Source of the DNA: Acidobacteriota bacterium
Lineage (GTDB): Bacteria > Acidobacteriota > Terriglobia > UBA7540
Assembly: GCA_021780055.1 (NCBI GenBank)
Contig: JAJXZM010000567.1
Location: forward strand, 1 to 16,252
DNA: 16,252 bases
Reading direction: 5' to 3'
How positions within the stretch are numbered: the first letter of the stretch is position 1; each line of letters begins with the position of its first letter. Below, piece after piece: positions 7,349-14,135 of this stretch. The translations under genes and the position numbers were made by a program. The notes beneath the pieces were generated by a model. That model saw nothing but the letters and a program-made list of their open reading frames with translations. It did no database searches and was not told the DNA's origin.

Positions 7349-8754
7349 TGGAGAATCTCAAAAGCCTTACTGAGATTCCGGATCTGCGGAAACGCATCCT
7401 CTTTACCCTCCTGATGCTGGCAGTGTATCGACTGGGGTCCTTTGTGCCGACCCCGGGAATCAACGCGGACGTCTTCCAGCAAGCCTTCAGTCAGTTGGGC
7501 GGGACGCTTTTCGGTCTGCTATCAATGTTTTCCGGCGGCAGTCTGAACCGACTTACCGTTTTTGCCCTTGGCATCATGCCGTACATTACGGCGTCCATCA
7601 TTTTGCAATTGCTGGGCGTGGTTTCGCCCACTCTCGAGAAGCTTCAAAAAGAAGGCGAGCTTGGCAGGAAGAAGATCACGGAATACACGCGCTGGATGAC
7701 CGTGGGCCTCAGCATGTTTCAGGCATTTGGCATCGCCGTCGCCCTGGAGCGTGAAACATCGGCCAACATGCCACTGGTAAGCAACCCGGGCATTGGATTC
7801 ATCTTGAGCACGGTTCTGACTCTGACCACCGGGGCGGTCTTCGTGATGTGGCTGGGTGAGCAGATTACGGCGCGGGGCATCGGGAACGGCATGTCCTTGC
7901 TAATCTTTTCCGGCATTGTGGTCGGACTGCCTCGCGCGATCGCGAACCTCTACGACAAAGTTTTCGTGACGCGCACGTGGAGTTTCCCGATCGTTCTTGT
8001 TCTGCTAGCGTTCATGCTGGTTGTGGTGGCCTTCATTGTGTTTGTAGAGCGCGGGGAGCGCCGAATTCCAATCCAATACGCTAAGCGGATTGTCGGGCGC
8101 AAGGTTCTTGGCGGCGTTTCTACTCATCTTCCGCTCAAGGTCAATAGCGGCGGCGTGATGCCGATCATTTTTGCCGTATCGATTCTGACCTTCCCTCAAA
8201 CCATCGCGTTGTTTGCAGGAAGCCAGGGGACCTTTGGCAGGGCGTTGGATTGGTTTAAGACAGCATTTGGCTGGGGCGAGCCGCTTTATACACTGACATA
8301 CGTTATCCTTATTATTTTCTTTGCGCACTTCTACCTGTCGATCATTTACAACCCGGACGAGGTTGCGGACAATGTTCGAAAGCAGGGCGGATTTATTCCG
8401 GGCATTCGCCCCGGAAAACGGACGGCCGACCATCTCGATGATGTACTGACAAAGATCACCTGGGTCGGCGGTCTTTATCTGGCGATGATTGCCCTGATTC
8501 CGGAAGTGATGCTTGCCGGGTTGCGTGTGAATCACCTGCCGGTCTGGCTTGGCGGTGCATGGTTTGACGCCAATCTTCCCGGCTGGATCCTGCACGGCTT
8601 GAATATTAACTTTTACTTTGGTGGCACATCCCTGCTGATTGTTGTGGGCGTAGCAATGGATACGATCCAGCAGGTCGAAGCTCAGTTGATTATGCGGCAC
8701 TATGAGGGTTTCCTGAAAAAAGGGCGCGTCAGGGGGCGTCGCGCGGCCTCGTGA
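7345..8754 (+). CDS. secY: Preprotein translocase channel subunit SecY
   Basis: SecY is the inner-membrane channel through which SecA or the ribosome pushes unfolded proteins, with SecE and SecG as partners. The product has 469 residues (E. coli 443) and ten predicted transmembrane segments. Conserved parts visible are the plug region GLLSMFSGGSLNRLTVFALG (58-76), MPYITASIILQLL (78-90), ERGERRIPIQYAKR (235-248), VNSGGVMPIIFA (266-277) and NPDEVADNVRKQGGFIPGIRPG (336-357). Between LIPE (384-387) and FYFGGTSLL (423-431) lie about 30 more residues than in E. coli, in the last periplasmic loop. ATG 7345 overlaps the rplO stop, with GGAGGTGA at 7330-7337, 7 bases upstream; the next codon is also ATG. 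Confidence 0.97.
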   Translation: MMENLKSLTEIPDLRKRILFTLLMLAVYRLGSFVPTPGINADVFQQAFSQLGGTLFGLLSMFSGGSLNRLTVFALGIMPYITASIILQLLGVVSPTLEKLQKEGELGRKKITEYTRWMTVGLSMFQAFGIAVALERETSANMPLVSNPGIGFILSTVLTLTTGAVFVMWLGEQITARGIGNGMSLLIFSGIVVGLPRAIANLYDKVFVTRTWSFPIVLVLLAFMLVVVAFIVFVERGERRIPIQYAKRIVGRKVLGGVSTHLPLKVNSGGVMPIIFAVSILTFPQTIALFAGSQGTFGRALDWFKTAFGWGEPLYTLTYVILIIFFAHFYLSIIYNPDEVADNVRKQGGFIPGIRPGKRTADHLDDVLTKITWVGGLYLAMIALIPEVMLAGLRVNHLPVWLGGAWFDANLPGWILHGLNINFYFGGTSLLIVVGVAMDTIQQVEAQLIMRHYEGFLKKGRVRGRRAAS

Positions 8755-8782
8755 AAGTCAGGAAAGCAAAAGAAGGCGAACG

Positions 8783-9445
8783 ATGGCGCAGATACTCATT
8801 TTCCTGGGCCCCCCAGGCGCCGGCAAGGGAACCCAGGCACGTGTGGTTGCCAGAGAGTTAGGCATTCCGCACATTTCGACAGGTGATATCCTTCGAGACG
8901 CCGCGCACAAAAAAACTGGCCTGGGCCTGGCGGCTAAGGCTAAGATGGATAAAGGGCAACTCGTTCCAGACGATGTAATGTGCCCAATAGTGGAAGAACG
9001 GCTTAGCCGACCTGACTGCAGGGAAGGCGCCATTCTGGACGGTTTTCCAAGAACCATTGCTCAGGCGAAATTCCTTAACGCCATGCTCGCAAGGGTTGGC
9101 CTTGGCGAGCCGCTGGTTTTGAATATTCACGTCGAGCCTGAATCAGTGATCAAGAGGCTGACGGGCAGGAGAACATGCCAGACCTGCGGTGAGATATATA
9201 ATGTCTACATGAATCCTCCGCGGCGTGATGGCATATGCGATAAGGACGGCGGTCAGCTTGCTCAGAGGGCTGATGATAACGAGGATGCCATTCGGATACG
9301 CTTGCAGGCCTATGAGCAAGATACCCTTCCGCTGATTGACTATTATCAGAGCAGGGGCGACTTGCGCCAGGTGGAGGGCAGCGAGGCACCTGAGGCTATC
9401 ACCGAAAGGCTGCTTAGCCTTGTGAAGACACATGATTATTTGTAA
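8783..9445 (+). CDS. adk: Adenylate kinase
   Basis: Adenylate kinase converts AMP and ATP to two ADP in the cytoplasm. The product has 220 residues and is the long-LID type. The P-loop is GPPGAGKGT at 9-17, AMP-binding residues lie in ISTGDILRDA (31-40) and DGFPR (86-90), and the LID begins after TGRR (127-130). The LID carries C132, C135, C152 and D155, matching the Cys3-Asp zinc site of many Gram-positive and other bacterial enzymes. The arginines in QRADDNEDAIRIRL (161-174) complete the active site. The ATG at 8783 has AGAAGG at 8771-8776. The end overlaps map by 14 bases. The secY-adk-map order is common in spc operons. Confidence 0.96.
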   Translation: MAQILIFLGPPGAGKGTQARVVARELGIPHISTGDILRDAAHKKTGLGLAAKAKMDKGQLVPDDVMCPIVEERLSRPDCREGAILDGFPRTIAQAKFLNAMLARVGLGEPLVLNIHVEPESVIKRLTGRRTCQTCGEIYNVYMNPPRRDGICDKDGGQLAQRADDNEDAIRIRLQAYEQDTLPLIDYYQSRGDLRQVEGSEAPEAITERLLSLVKTHDYL

Positions 9446-10178
9446 GTCGGCGGCGGAAATTGAGAAGTTGCGCCGGAGTGGACATCTGGTCAGGAAGATA
9501 CTCGAGGAGACTCGGCAGCAGGTGAAGCCCGGTGTTACAACGCTGGACCTTGAAAAGTTTGTTGAGCGGCGACTGGCCCAGGTTGGGGCAAAGCCTGCTT
9601 TCAAGGGATACAGAGGATATCCCTGCTGCCTGTGCTCGTCAGTGAATGAACAGATTGTTCACGGTATTCCATCGAATCGCCGTTTAGATGAAGGTGACAT
9701 CGTCAGCCTGGACCTGGGAGTGATTATCGATGGATATTACGGCGATGCTGCCTTGACGGTGCCTGTTGGAGAGATCTCGGAATCACTCCAGAAACTGTTG
9801 AGGGTGACGGAAGAATCACTGCAACTTGCAATCAACCAGGCGCGCGTAGGGAACCGGCTGGGAGATGTTTCGTCCGCAGTGGAAGAGCACGTTGTGAGCA
9901 ATGGTTTTTCAGTTGTGCGGGAGTTTGTGGGCCATGGCATTGGCCGGCAGCTTCACGAAGAGCCGCAGATTCCTAATTTTGGAAATCCCGGCTACGGTCC
10001 TCCGCTGAAGGAGGGCATGGTTCTGGCGATTGAGCCCATGGTCAATGTAGGCGGGCCGGGATTGCGGATACTTGAAGACCAATGGACGGCTGTCACATCA
10101 GATGGTGCTTATTCTGCTCATTTTGAGCATATGATTGCTGTGACAGATAACGGTCCGGACGTTTTGACACGTTTGTAA
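9432..10178 (+). CDS. map: Methionine aminopeptidase, type I
   Basis: This enzyme removes the initiator methionine from new proteins after deformylation. The product has 248 residues (E. coli 264). The five metal ligands are all present: D94 in SLDLG, D105 in GDAA, H168 in VGHGIG, E201 in AIEP and E232 in FEH, with the substrate-contact H77 in VHGIP. The pita-bread fold starts near KSAAEIEKLRRSGHLV. No N-terminal SH3-binding or zinc-finger extension is present, so it is the short form. The ATG at 9432 lies inside adk, overlapping it by 14 bases, with no clear Shine-Dalgarno, so it probably relies on translational coupling. Confidence 0.96.
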   Translation: MIICKSAAEIEKLRRSGHLVRKILEETRQQVKPGVTTLDLEKFVERRLAQVGAKPAFKGYRGYPCCLCSSVNEQIVHGIPSNRRLDEGDIVSLDLGVIIDGYYGDAALTVPVGEISESLQKLLRVTEESLQLAINQARVGNRLGDVSSAVEEHVVSNGFSVVREFVGHGIGRQLHEEPQIPNFGNPGYGPPLKEGMVLAIEPMVNVGGPGLRILEDQWTAVTSDGAYSAHFEHMIAVTDNGPDVLTRL

Positions 10179-10181
10179 ATT

Positions 10182-10201
10182 GCGAGCAGGAGGTTGCTCG
10201 T
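10182..10201 (+). promoter_or_regulatory. Hairpin holding a Shine-Dalgarno in its loop, upstream of infA
   Basis: CGAGCA at 10183-10188 pairs perfectly with TGCTCG at 10195-10200, and a G-U pair can add to the base. The six-base loop is exactly GGAGGT, a near-perfect anti-16S match. The infA start is 21 bases beyond it, too far for normal use, and an in-frame stop lies at 10207 upstream of the ATG. It could be a standby or regulated ribosome site, or a remnant. Confidence 0.45.
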
Positions 10202-10215
10202 TAAGATAGCGTTTT

Positions 10216-10437
10216 ATGGCCAAAGAAGAAGCGATAGAGGTGATGGCGACCGTGATTGAATCGCTCCCGAACGCCATGTTTCGGGTTGAACTGGAAAACG
10301 GTAAGCACAAGGTTCTTGCCCACATTTCAGGCAAGATGAGGAAGAACTTCATCCGGATTCTGCCAGGTGACAAGGTAGCTGTGGAGCTTTCACCATACGA
10401 TTTGACTCGAGGCCGCATCGTCTATCGCTACAAATGA
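10216..10437 (+). CDS. infA: Translation initiation factor IF-1
   Basis: IF-1 binds the A-site of the small subunit and supports IF-2 and IF-3 in choosing the start codon. The product has 73 residues (E. coli 72) and is a single OB fold: [23 protein letters not shown], then [21 protein letters not shown] and [23 protein letters not shown]. The ATG at 10216 is the only possible start: an in-frame TAG lies at 10207-10209. No normal Shine-Dalgarno is within 15 bases; the nearest strong one sits in the hairpin loop just described. The location between map and rpmJ is the common order when infA belongs to the spc-alpha cluster. Confidence 0.97.
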   Translation: MAKEEAIEVMATVIESLPNAMFRVELENGKHKVLAHISGKMRKNFIRILPGDKVAVELSPYDLTRGRIVYRYK

Positions 10438-10530
10438 TGGCTGACCGCCCCCGGCCTGGAAGTTCAGGGTTCGGATGGTTTGCACAAGTGGCGGATGGTG
10501 AATGCTGCTGTAAGGGAAAAAGAGGCAAAG

Positions 10531-10644
10531 ATGAAAGTACGTTCATCAGTAAGGAAAATTTGCTCTAAGTGCAAGTTTGTGAGGCGAGGCAGGGTTCTGC
10601 GGGTTATCTGCGAGAATCCGAAGCACAAGCAGCGACAAGGATAG
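10531..10644 (+). CDS. rpmJ: 50S ribosomal protein L36, zinc form
   Basis: L36 is the smallest ribosomal protein and stabilises 23S rRNA near L6. The frame encodes 37 residues: [20 protein letters not shown], then [17 protein letters not shown]. The zinc ligands C11, C14, C27 and H32 are all present, so this is the zinc (C+) form. AGAGG at 10521-10525 lies 5 bases upstream of the ATG. A gap of 93 bases separates it from infA, in which I see no gene; an 8-base direct repeat there (CGGATGGT at 10472 and 10492) is probably chance. Confidence 0.96.
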   Translation: MKVRSSVRKICSKCKFVRRGRVLRVICENPKHKQRQG

Positions 10645-10725
10645 GTCGTCCGCATTGGACTTTTTAGCCCAGCCCTTGGTCTTTACCGAAGTGGCCGGGT
10701 TGTTTGAGGGAGTTGGAGGATTTCT

Positions 10726-11112
10726 ATGGCACGTATCGCAGGGGTTGATTTGCCGGTCAGAAAGCGGGCTGAAATCGGCCTCACGTATATCTACGGAATT
10801 GGACGATCAAGGGCGCTCTCCATCCTTGGCCGCGCGAGCGTTGATCCCGCAAAGCCGGTTAAGGATTTGACCGAAGAGGAAGTGACACGCATTCGGCAAA
10901 TTATTGAAGAAGAGGGTGGCGTCGAAGGAGACCTTCGAAAAGAGGTCGCGCTGAATATCCGGCGGCTGATTGAAATCGGTTCCTATCGCGGCATGCGGCA
11001 CCGCCGCAATCTGCCGGCGCGTGGGCAGCGGACGCACACCAATGCCCGGACGCGCAAGGGACCTCGCCGGGGAACGATTGCCAATAAGAAAAAGGCAGCG
11101 GCAAAGACTTAG
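10726..11112 (+). CDS. rpsM: 30S ribosomal protein S13
   Basis: S13 is in the small-subunit head, touches the P-site tRNA through its C-terminal tail, and forms bridges to L5. The product has 128 residues (usual 118 to 125). It begins [20 protein letters not shown], with the helix-two-turn-helix region around IYGIGRSRA, and has the conserved [20 protein letters not shown] followed by ARTRKGPRR; the tail ends in Lys/Ala-rich KKKAAAKT. The ATG at 10726 has GGAGGA at 10715-10720, 5 bases upstream. In E. coli the leader of this gene is the S4 target for autoregulation; I see no recognisable equivalent in the 81-base gap before it. Confidence 0.96.
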   Translation: MARIAGVDLPVRKRAEIGLTYIYGIGRSRALSILGRASVDPAKPVKDLTEEEVTRIRQIIEEEGGVEGDLRKEVALNIRRLIEIGSYRGMRHRRNLPARGQRTHTNARTRKGPRRGTIANKKKAAAKT

Positions 11113-11179
11113 GATTCCTGTGGTTGTGGGGCTTCAGTATAAGCACCGACGGCATTAGCAGGATATTCGATGGAGGATT

Positions 11180-11587
11180 ATGGCGAAGGCAGCGGGTAAA
11201 GCAGGAAAGAAGAAAAGCTTCAAGAAAAAGGAAAAGCGCGTAGTACCTTATGGCGTGGTGCACATCCGGGCTACCTTTAATAATACGATGGTGTGCATTG
11301 CGGACCCGGACGGGAAAACCATCTGCTGGTCCAGCGCAGGCGCTCTGGGCTTTCGTGGTTCGCGCAAAGGAACTCCGTTTGCCGCGCAGCAAGCGGCGTC
11401 GCGAGCCGCCAGCGCCGCCCGCGACCACGGGATGCGGAGCGTGCAGGTTCGTGTAAAAGGCCCTGGAGCGGGACGCGAGTCCGCCATCCGCGCGCTTGCA
11501 GCGGCAGGGTTGGAGGTGCGGGAACTCAAGGATGTCACGCCGATCCCGCACAACGGCTGCCGTCCGCCCAAGCGTCGTCGAGTTTGA
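11180..11587 (+). CDS. rpsK: 30S ribosomal protein S11
   Basis: S11 lies on the platform of the small subunit, by the Shine-Dalgarno/anti-Shine-Dalgarno helix. The product has 135 residues (usual 129), with a Lys-rich N-terminal arm [14 protein letters not shown] before the core. Signatures include [36 protein letters not shown] and the end [15 protein letters not shown]. Asn125-Gly of that end matches the Asn in E. coli S11 that is known to form isoaspartate. The ATG at 11180 has GGAGGA at 11172-11177 only 2 bases away, an unusually short spacing; an out-of-frame ATG at 11170 lies upstream. No better start in frame is visible. Confidence 0.95.
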   Translation: MAKAAGKAGKKKSFKKKEKRVVPYGVVHIRATFNNTMVCIADPDGKTICWSSAGALGFRGSRKGTPFAAQQAASRAASAARDHGMRSVQVRVKGPGAGRESAIRALAAAGLEVRELKDVTPIPHNGCRPPKRRRV

Positions 11588-11634
11588 GGAAGAGTCAGCG
11601 TTCCAGGATTGAACAGGCCAAATTATGCTGGCGA

Positions 11635-11646
11635 TCTCAATTGAGA
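11635..11646. repeat. 12-base palindrome upstream of rpsD
   Basis: TCTCAATTGAGA is a perfect palindrome in the 104-base gap between rpsK and rpsD. It lies 45 bases before the rpsD start, and no T-run follows. It could bind a dimeric protein or be a chance feature; I cannot assign a regulator. Confidence 0.3.
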
Positions 11647-11691
11647 CAAAATGCCGCGTCAGGCCGGGATGGGAAGTTACAGGAGGTTTGT

Positions 11692-12321
11692 TTGGCGAGA
11701 TATCGTGAAGCAGTATGTCGGCTATGCCGGCGGGAAGGGCAAAAGCTCTTTTTGAAAGGCCAGCGTTGCCTGACGGACAAGTGTGCCATCGAGAAGAGGA
11801 ATTTCCCTCCGGGGCAGCACGGAAAGTCGCGGCGGCCGAAAGTCCAGGGATATGGGATTCAGCTTCGGGAAAAGCAGAAGGTTCGGCGGCTCTATCAAAT
11901 TCTTGAGGACCAGTTCCGCAACTATTTTGAGAAGGCCGCAAGCCGTAAGGGCGTGACGGGTGAAACGCTGCTGCTGATGCTCGAACAACGGCTGGACAAC
12001 GTTGTTTACCGGCTTGGCCTGGCTACCTCGCGTGCAGAGGCACGCCAGCTTGTTCGTCACGGGCACATCGAGGTTTCAGGGAAGAAGGTGAACATTCCTT
12101 CTTACCACGTGGTTCCCGGCCAGGAGATTGCGGTTCGGGAAAGCAGTCGCCAGCTTCAATCGGTTCAACGGTCGCTCGACCTGTCAGGCAACCGCGGCGT
12201 CCCGCCTTGGCTGGCACTTGATCGCGACAACTTGAAGGCTCATGTGGTCTCCGCTCCCAAGCGGGAAGACGTCAACTTCCCCATCCAGGAGCAGATGATC
12301 GTGGAGCTTTATTCGAAATAG
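11692..12321 (+). CDS. rpsD: 30S ribosomal protein S4, zinc-ligand form
   Basis: S4 starts assembly of the small-subunit body and joins S3 and S5 at the mRNA entry site; in E. coli it also represses the alpha operon. The product has 209 residues, the usual length. The N-terminal C9-x2-C12-x13-C26-x4-C31 spacing is identical to the zinc site of Thermus S4 and absent in E. coli. NFPPGQHG (37-44) and the S4 RNA-binding domain (about 98-160: [40 protein letters not shown]) follow. The TTG at 11692 gives the standard start MARYRE, and AGGAGG at 11681-11686 lies 5 bases upstream. The open frame continues far upstream through rpsK in another frame, but that part is not real. Confidence 0.95.
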   Translation: MARYREAVCRLCRREGQKLFLKGQRCLTDKCAIEKRNFPPGQHGKSRRPKVQGYGIQLREKQKVRRLYQILEDQFRNYFEKAASRKGVTGETLLLMLEQRLDNVVYRLGLATSRAEARQLVRHGHIEVSGKKVNIPSYHVVPGQEIAVRESSRQLQSVQRSLDLSGNRGVPPWLALDRDNLKAHVVSAPKREDVNFPIQEQMIVELYSK

Positions 12322-12344
12322 CTAGGTTATCTAAGCTGATAGCG

Positions 12345-12369
12345 CTGGAGGCTGCAGTGGCGTCTCCAG
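12345..12369 (+). promoter_or_regulatory. Hairpin abutting the rpoA ribosome-binding site
   Basis: CTGGAG at 12345-12350 pairs with CTCCAG at 12364-12369; a GC/GC pair after a 2-base bulge can extend the stem. Its 3' arm ends on the first G of GGGAGGTGA (12369-12377), the rpoA Shine-Dalgarno. It may influence rpoA translation, or stabilise the message; there is no T-run, so it is not a terminator. Confidence 0.35.
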
Positions 12370-12384
12370 GGAGGTGAAGGCAAC

Positions 12385-13410
12385 ATGCTCTGGAAAGGTT
12401 TTCAAAAGCCCAAGCGGCTTGTGTGCAATACGAATACGCTGACCGACAAGTACGGCCAGTTTACCGCGCAGCCGTTCGAGCGCGGGTTCGGAACGACGAT
12501 CGGTAATGCGTTGCGTCGTGTCCTTCTCTCGTCGATTGAGGGCGCAGCAATTACCGCCGTAAAAATCGAAGGAGTCATGCACGAGTTCTCTTCCATCCCG
12601 GGAGTTGTGGAAGACGCAACGGATATTATTCTCAGTCTGAAGCAGATCCCCCTGAAGATGAATGTTGAAGGTCCGAAGACCCTCACGCTGGAAGTTACAG
12701 AACCCGGCGAAGTAACTTCCCGCATGATCCAGGAAGACGCTGACATTGAAATCCTGGACAAAGACGCTTATATCGCCACCGTCAGCGAGGGCGGCAACCT
12801 TCGTATTGAAATGCGCGTAAAGAACGGAAGAGGTTACGTCTCTGCAGAAAAGAACTTTGATGAAGACCTTCCGATCGGCTATATCCCTGTCGATTCCGTG
12901 CACTCGCCAATTCGCAAAGTTAACTATGCTGTGGAAGCTGCCCGGTTGGGGCAGATGACCGACTACGATAAGTTGACGCTTGACGTGTGGACCAACGGTG
13001 CCGTCACTCCGCAGGATGCGATTGGTCTGGCTGCCAAGCTTCTTAAAGACCACATGGCGATCTTCATCAACTTTGAAGAAGGCACGATTTCAGAGGAAAT
13101 CGCCGAGGAAAAGCCTTCGACTGTTTACAACGAAAATCTTGACCGCTCGGTTGAGGAGTTGGAGCTTTCGGTTCGCTCCTATAACTGTTTGAAGAACGCC
13201 AACATTTCAACCATCCGGGAGTTGGTCCAGAAGTCCGAGCAGGAGATGTTGAAGACCAAGAACTTCGGCCGGAAATCGCTGAACGAGATCAAGGAGATTC
13301 TCACGGCGATGGGTCTTGGTTTGGGCATGAAATTTGATGAAAGGGGTAATCCCCTGCCGGTGTCCAGCCAGCCGGCTCCAGACCAAACCTCTTGGGGGCA
13401 GGAAAGTTAA
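12385..13410 (+). CDS. rpoA: RNA polymerase subunit alpha
   Basis: The alpha dimer is the assembly platform for RNA polymerase, and its C-terminal domain contacts UP elements and activators. The product has 341 residues (E. coli 329). The N-terminal domain shows the dimer region [19 protein letters not shown] (32-50), then [20 protein letters not shown]. The linker is acidic (EEIAEEKPS, 237-245). The C-terminal domain has R264 (E. coli R265, the UP-element contact) in VRSYNCLK and [13 protein letters not shown] (294-306). A short tail of about 25 Pro, Ser and Gln-rich residues follows. ATG 12385 has GGAGGTGA at 12370-12377. rplQ follows two bases after the stop. Confidence 0.97.
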   Translation: MLWKGFQKPKRLVCNTNTLTDKYGQFTAQPFERGFGTTIGNALRRVLLSSIEGAAITAVKIEGVMHEFSSIPGVVEDATDIILSLKQIPLKMNVEGPKTLTLEVTEPGEVTSRMIQEDADIEILDKDAYIATVSEGGNLRIEMRVKNGRGYVSAEKNFDEDLPIGYIPVDSVHSPIRKVNYAVEAARLGQMTDYDKLTLDVWTNGAVTPQDAIGLAAKLLKDHMAIFINFEEGTISEEIAEEKPSTVYNENLDRSVEELELSVRSYNCLKNANISTIRELVQKSEQEMLKTKNFGRKSLNEIKEILTAMGLGLGMKFDERGNPLPVSSQPAPDQTSWGQES

Positions 13411-13412
13411 AG

Positions 13413-13886
13413 ATGCGGCATCGTAATTACGGAAGAAAACTTGGCAGAAACACCGAGCATCGGCGCGCGCTTTTGCGGAACCTTGTGACATCGCTTATCA
13501 TCGATGAGCGGATTGAGACGACTCTTCCCAAAGCGAAAGAGGCCCGCGTGGCGGCTGAGCATATGATTACCCTCGGCAAGCGTGGCGACCTCCATGCCCG
13601 CCGGCTCGCGGCAAGCTATTTTCTGAGTGCTTCGGCTGTACAGAAGCTCTTCGGAGATATCGCGAAGCGTTACGAGTCGCGCAACGGCGGTTATACGCGC
13701 ATCACTCGGACCGGCTGGCGGAGTGGAGACGGAGCTGATACGGCCGTGCTGGAGTTGGTTGGCACCCAGGTCCTGCAGCAACGGGCTGAACTGCGAGCCA
13801 AGCGGGCAGAGCGCCGGAAGAAAGCAGCCGAAGAAGCTGCTGCACAGCAACAGGCGCTTCCTCCCGAACCGGACGAGAAGGAATAG
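13413..13886 (+). CDS. rplQ: 50S ribosomal protein L17
   Basis: L17 lies near the tunnel exit of the large subunit and is normally the last gene of the alpha operon, as here. The product has 157 residues against the usual 115 to 130. The core is typical: [20 protein letters not shown], then [22 protein letters not shown] and [26 protein letters not shown]. After about residue 122 there is a charged, helix-prone tail rich in Arg, Ala, Lys and Gln that ends [11 protein letters not shown] 13413 has AGGA at 13400-13403, in the last codons of rpoA; an in-frame ATG-like start at 13392 inside rpoA would add seven residues not seen in L17. Confidence 0.95.
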   Translation: MRHRNYGRKLGRNTEHRRALLRNLVTSLIIDERIETTLPKAKEARVAAEHMITLGKRGDLHARRLAASYFLSASAVQKLFGDIAKRYESRNGGYTRITRTGWRSGDGADTAVLELVGTQVLQQRAELRAKRAERRKKAAEEAAAQQQALPPEPDEKE

Positions 13887-13920
13887 CGCGGCCTGGAATC
13901 TGGTTATTCAATACCGTTCT

Positions 13921-13970
13921 GCTTGAGCCAAGCTTTACTCTGGGCAGCGTAAGGACAGAGGGGCTCAAGC
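13921..13970. repeat. Long inverted repeat downstream of rplQ
   Basis: GCTTGAGCC at 13921-13929 is the exact inverse of GGCTCAAGC at 13962-13970, a perfect 9-bp stem. Inside its 32-base loop a second stem, CTCTG at 13938-13942 with CAGAG at 13956-13960, can form. No T-run follows on the + strand. It sits 34 bases after the rplQ stop and 40 bases before the terminator. It could be a 3' stabilising structure, a protein-binding site or an extragenic palindrome. Confidence 0.5.
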
Positions 13971-14010
13971 AGGAGTTTCTCCCCCTTGCATTTTCCATTC
14001 AAATTCCTAT

Positions 14011-14053
14011 GTGCGGTTTTCTCCCTGCGGGGAGAGGCCGCACCGTTTTTCTG
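14011..14053 (+). terminator. Intrinsic terminator of the ribosomal-protein operon
   Basis: GTGCGG at 14011-14016 pairs with CCGCAC at 14038-14043. An inner stem TCTCCC/GGGAGA closes a short loop, with small internal mismatches between the two stems. Five T follow at 14046-14050, then C, T, G, T, T. This is the strongest terminator-like structure in the window and it lies between the operon and an unrelated gene. Confidence 0.85.
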
Positions 14054-14072
14054 TTAAGATTGCATTACAACT

Positions 14073-14101
14073 GTTTCATTGGGGCTGAATTGTGAGATAA
14101 T
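14073..14101 (+). promoter_or_regulatory. Weak promoter candidate for the phosphoesterase gene
   Basis: GATAAT at 14096-14101 resembles a -10 box. A poor -35 (GTTTCA, 14073-14078) stands 17 bases upstream. It lies after the operon terminator and 35 bases before the ATG, which is where a promoter for this gene is needed. The -35 matches only half of the consensus, so this is a guess. Confidence 0.3.
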
Positions 14102-14135
14102 GCGCACTCTCCCTAACTTCATAGGAGTGTGCCCC

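Noticed and set aside
10472..10499. 8-base direct repeat CGGATGGT between infA and rpmJ
   Set aside because: Two copies of eight bases are weak evidence, there is no third copy, and no known element matches.
11124..11143. TTGTGG and TATAAG as a promoter before rpsK
   Set aside because: The boxes are only 8 bases apart, far from the 16 to 18 required.
11293..11691. Upstream extension of the rpsD frame, starting inside rpsK
   Set aside because: The segment overlaps rpsK in another frame, has no S4-like residues, and a strong ribosome-binding site marks TTG 11692 as the start.
10901..11941. 346-codon minus-strand frame across rpsM, rpsK and rpsD
   Set aside because: It runs antisense to three well-identified ribosomal-protein genes and has no recognisable domain.
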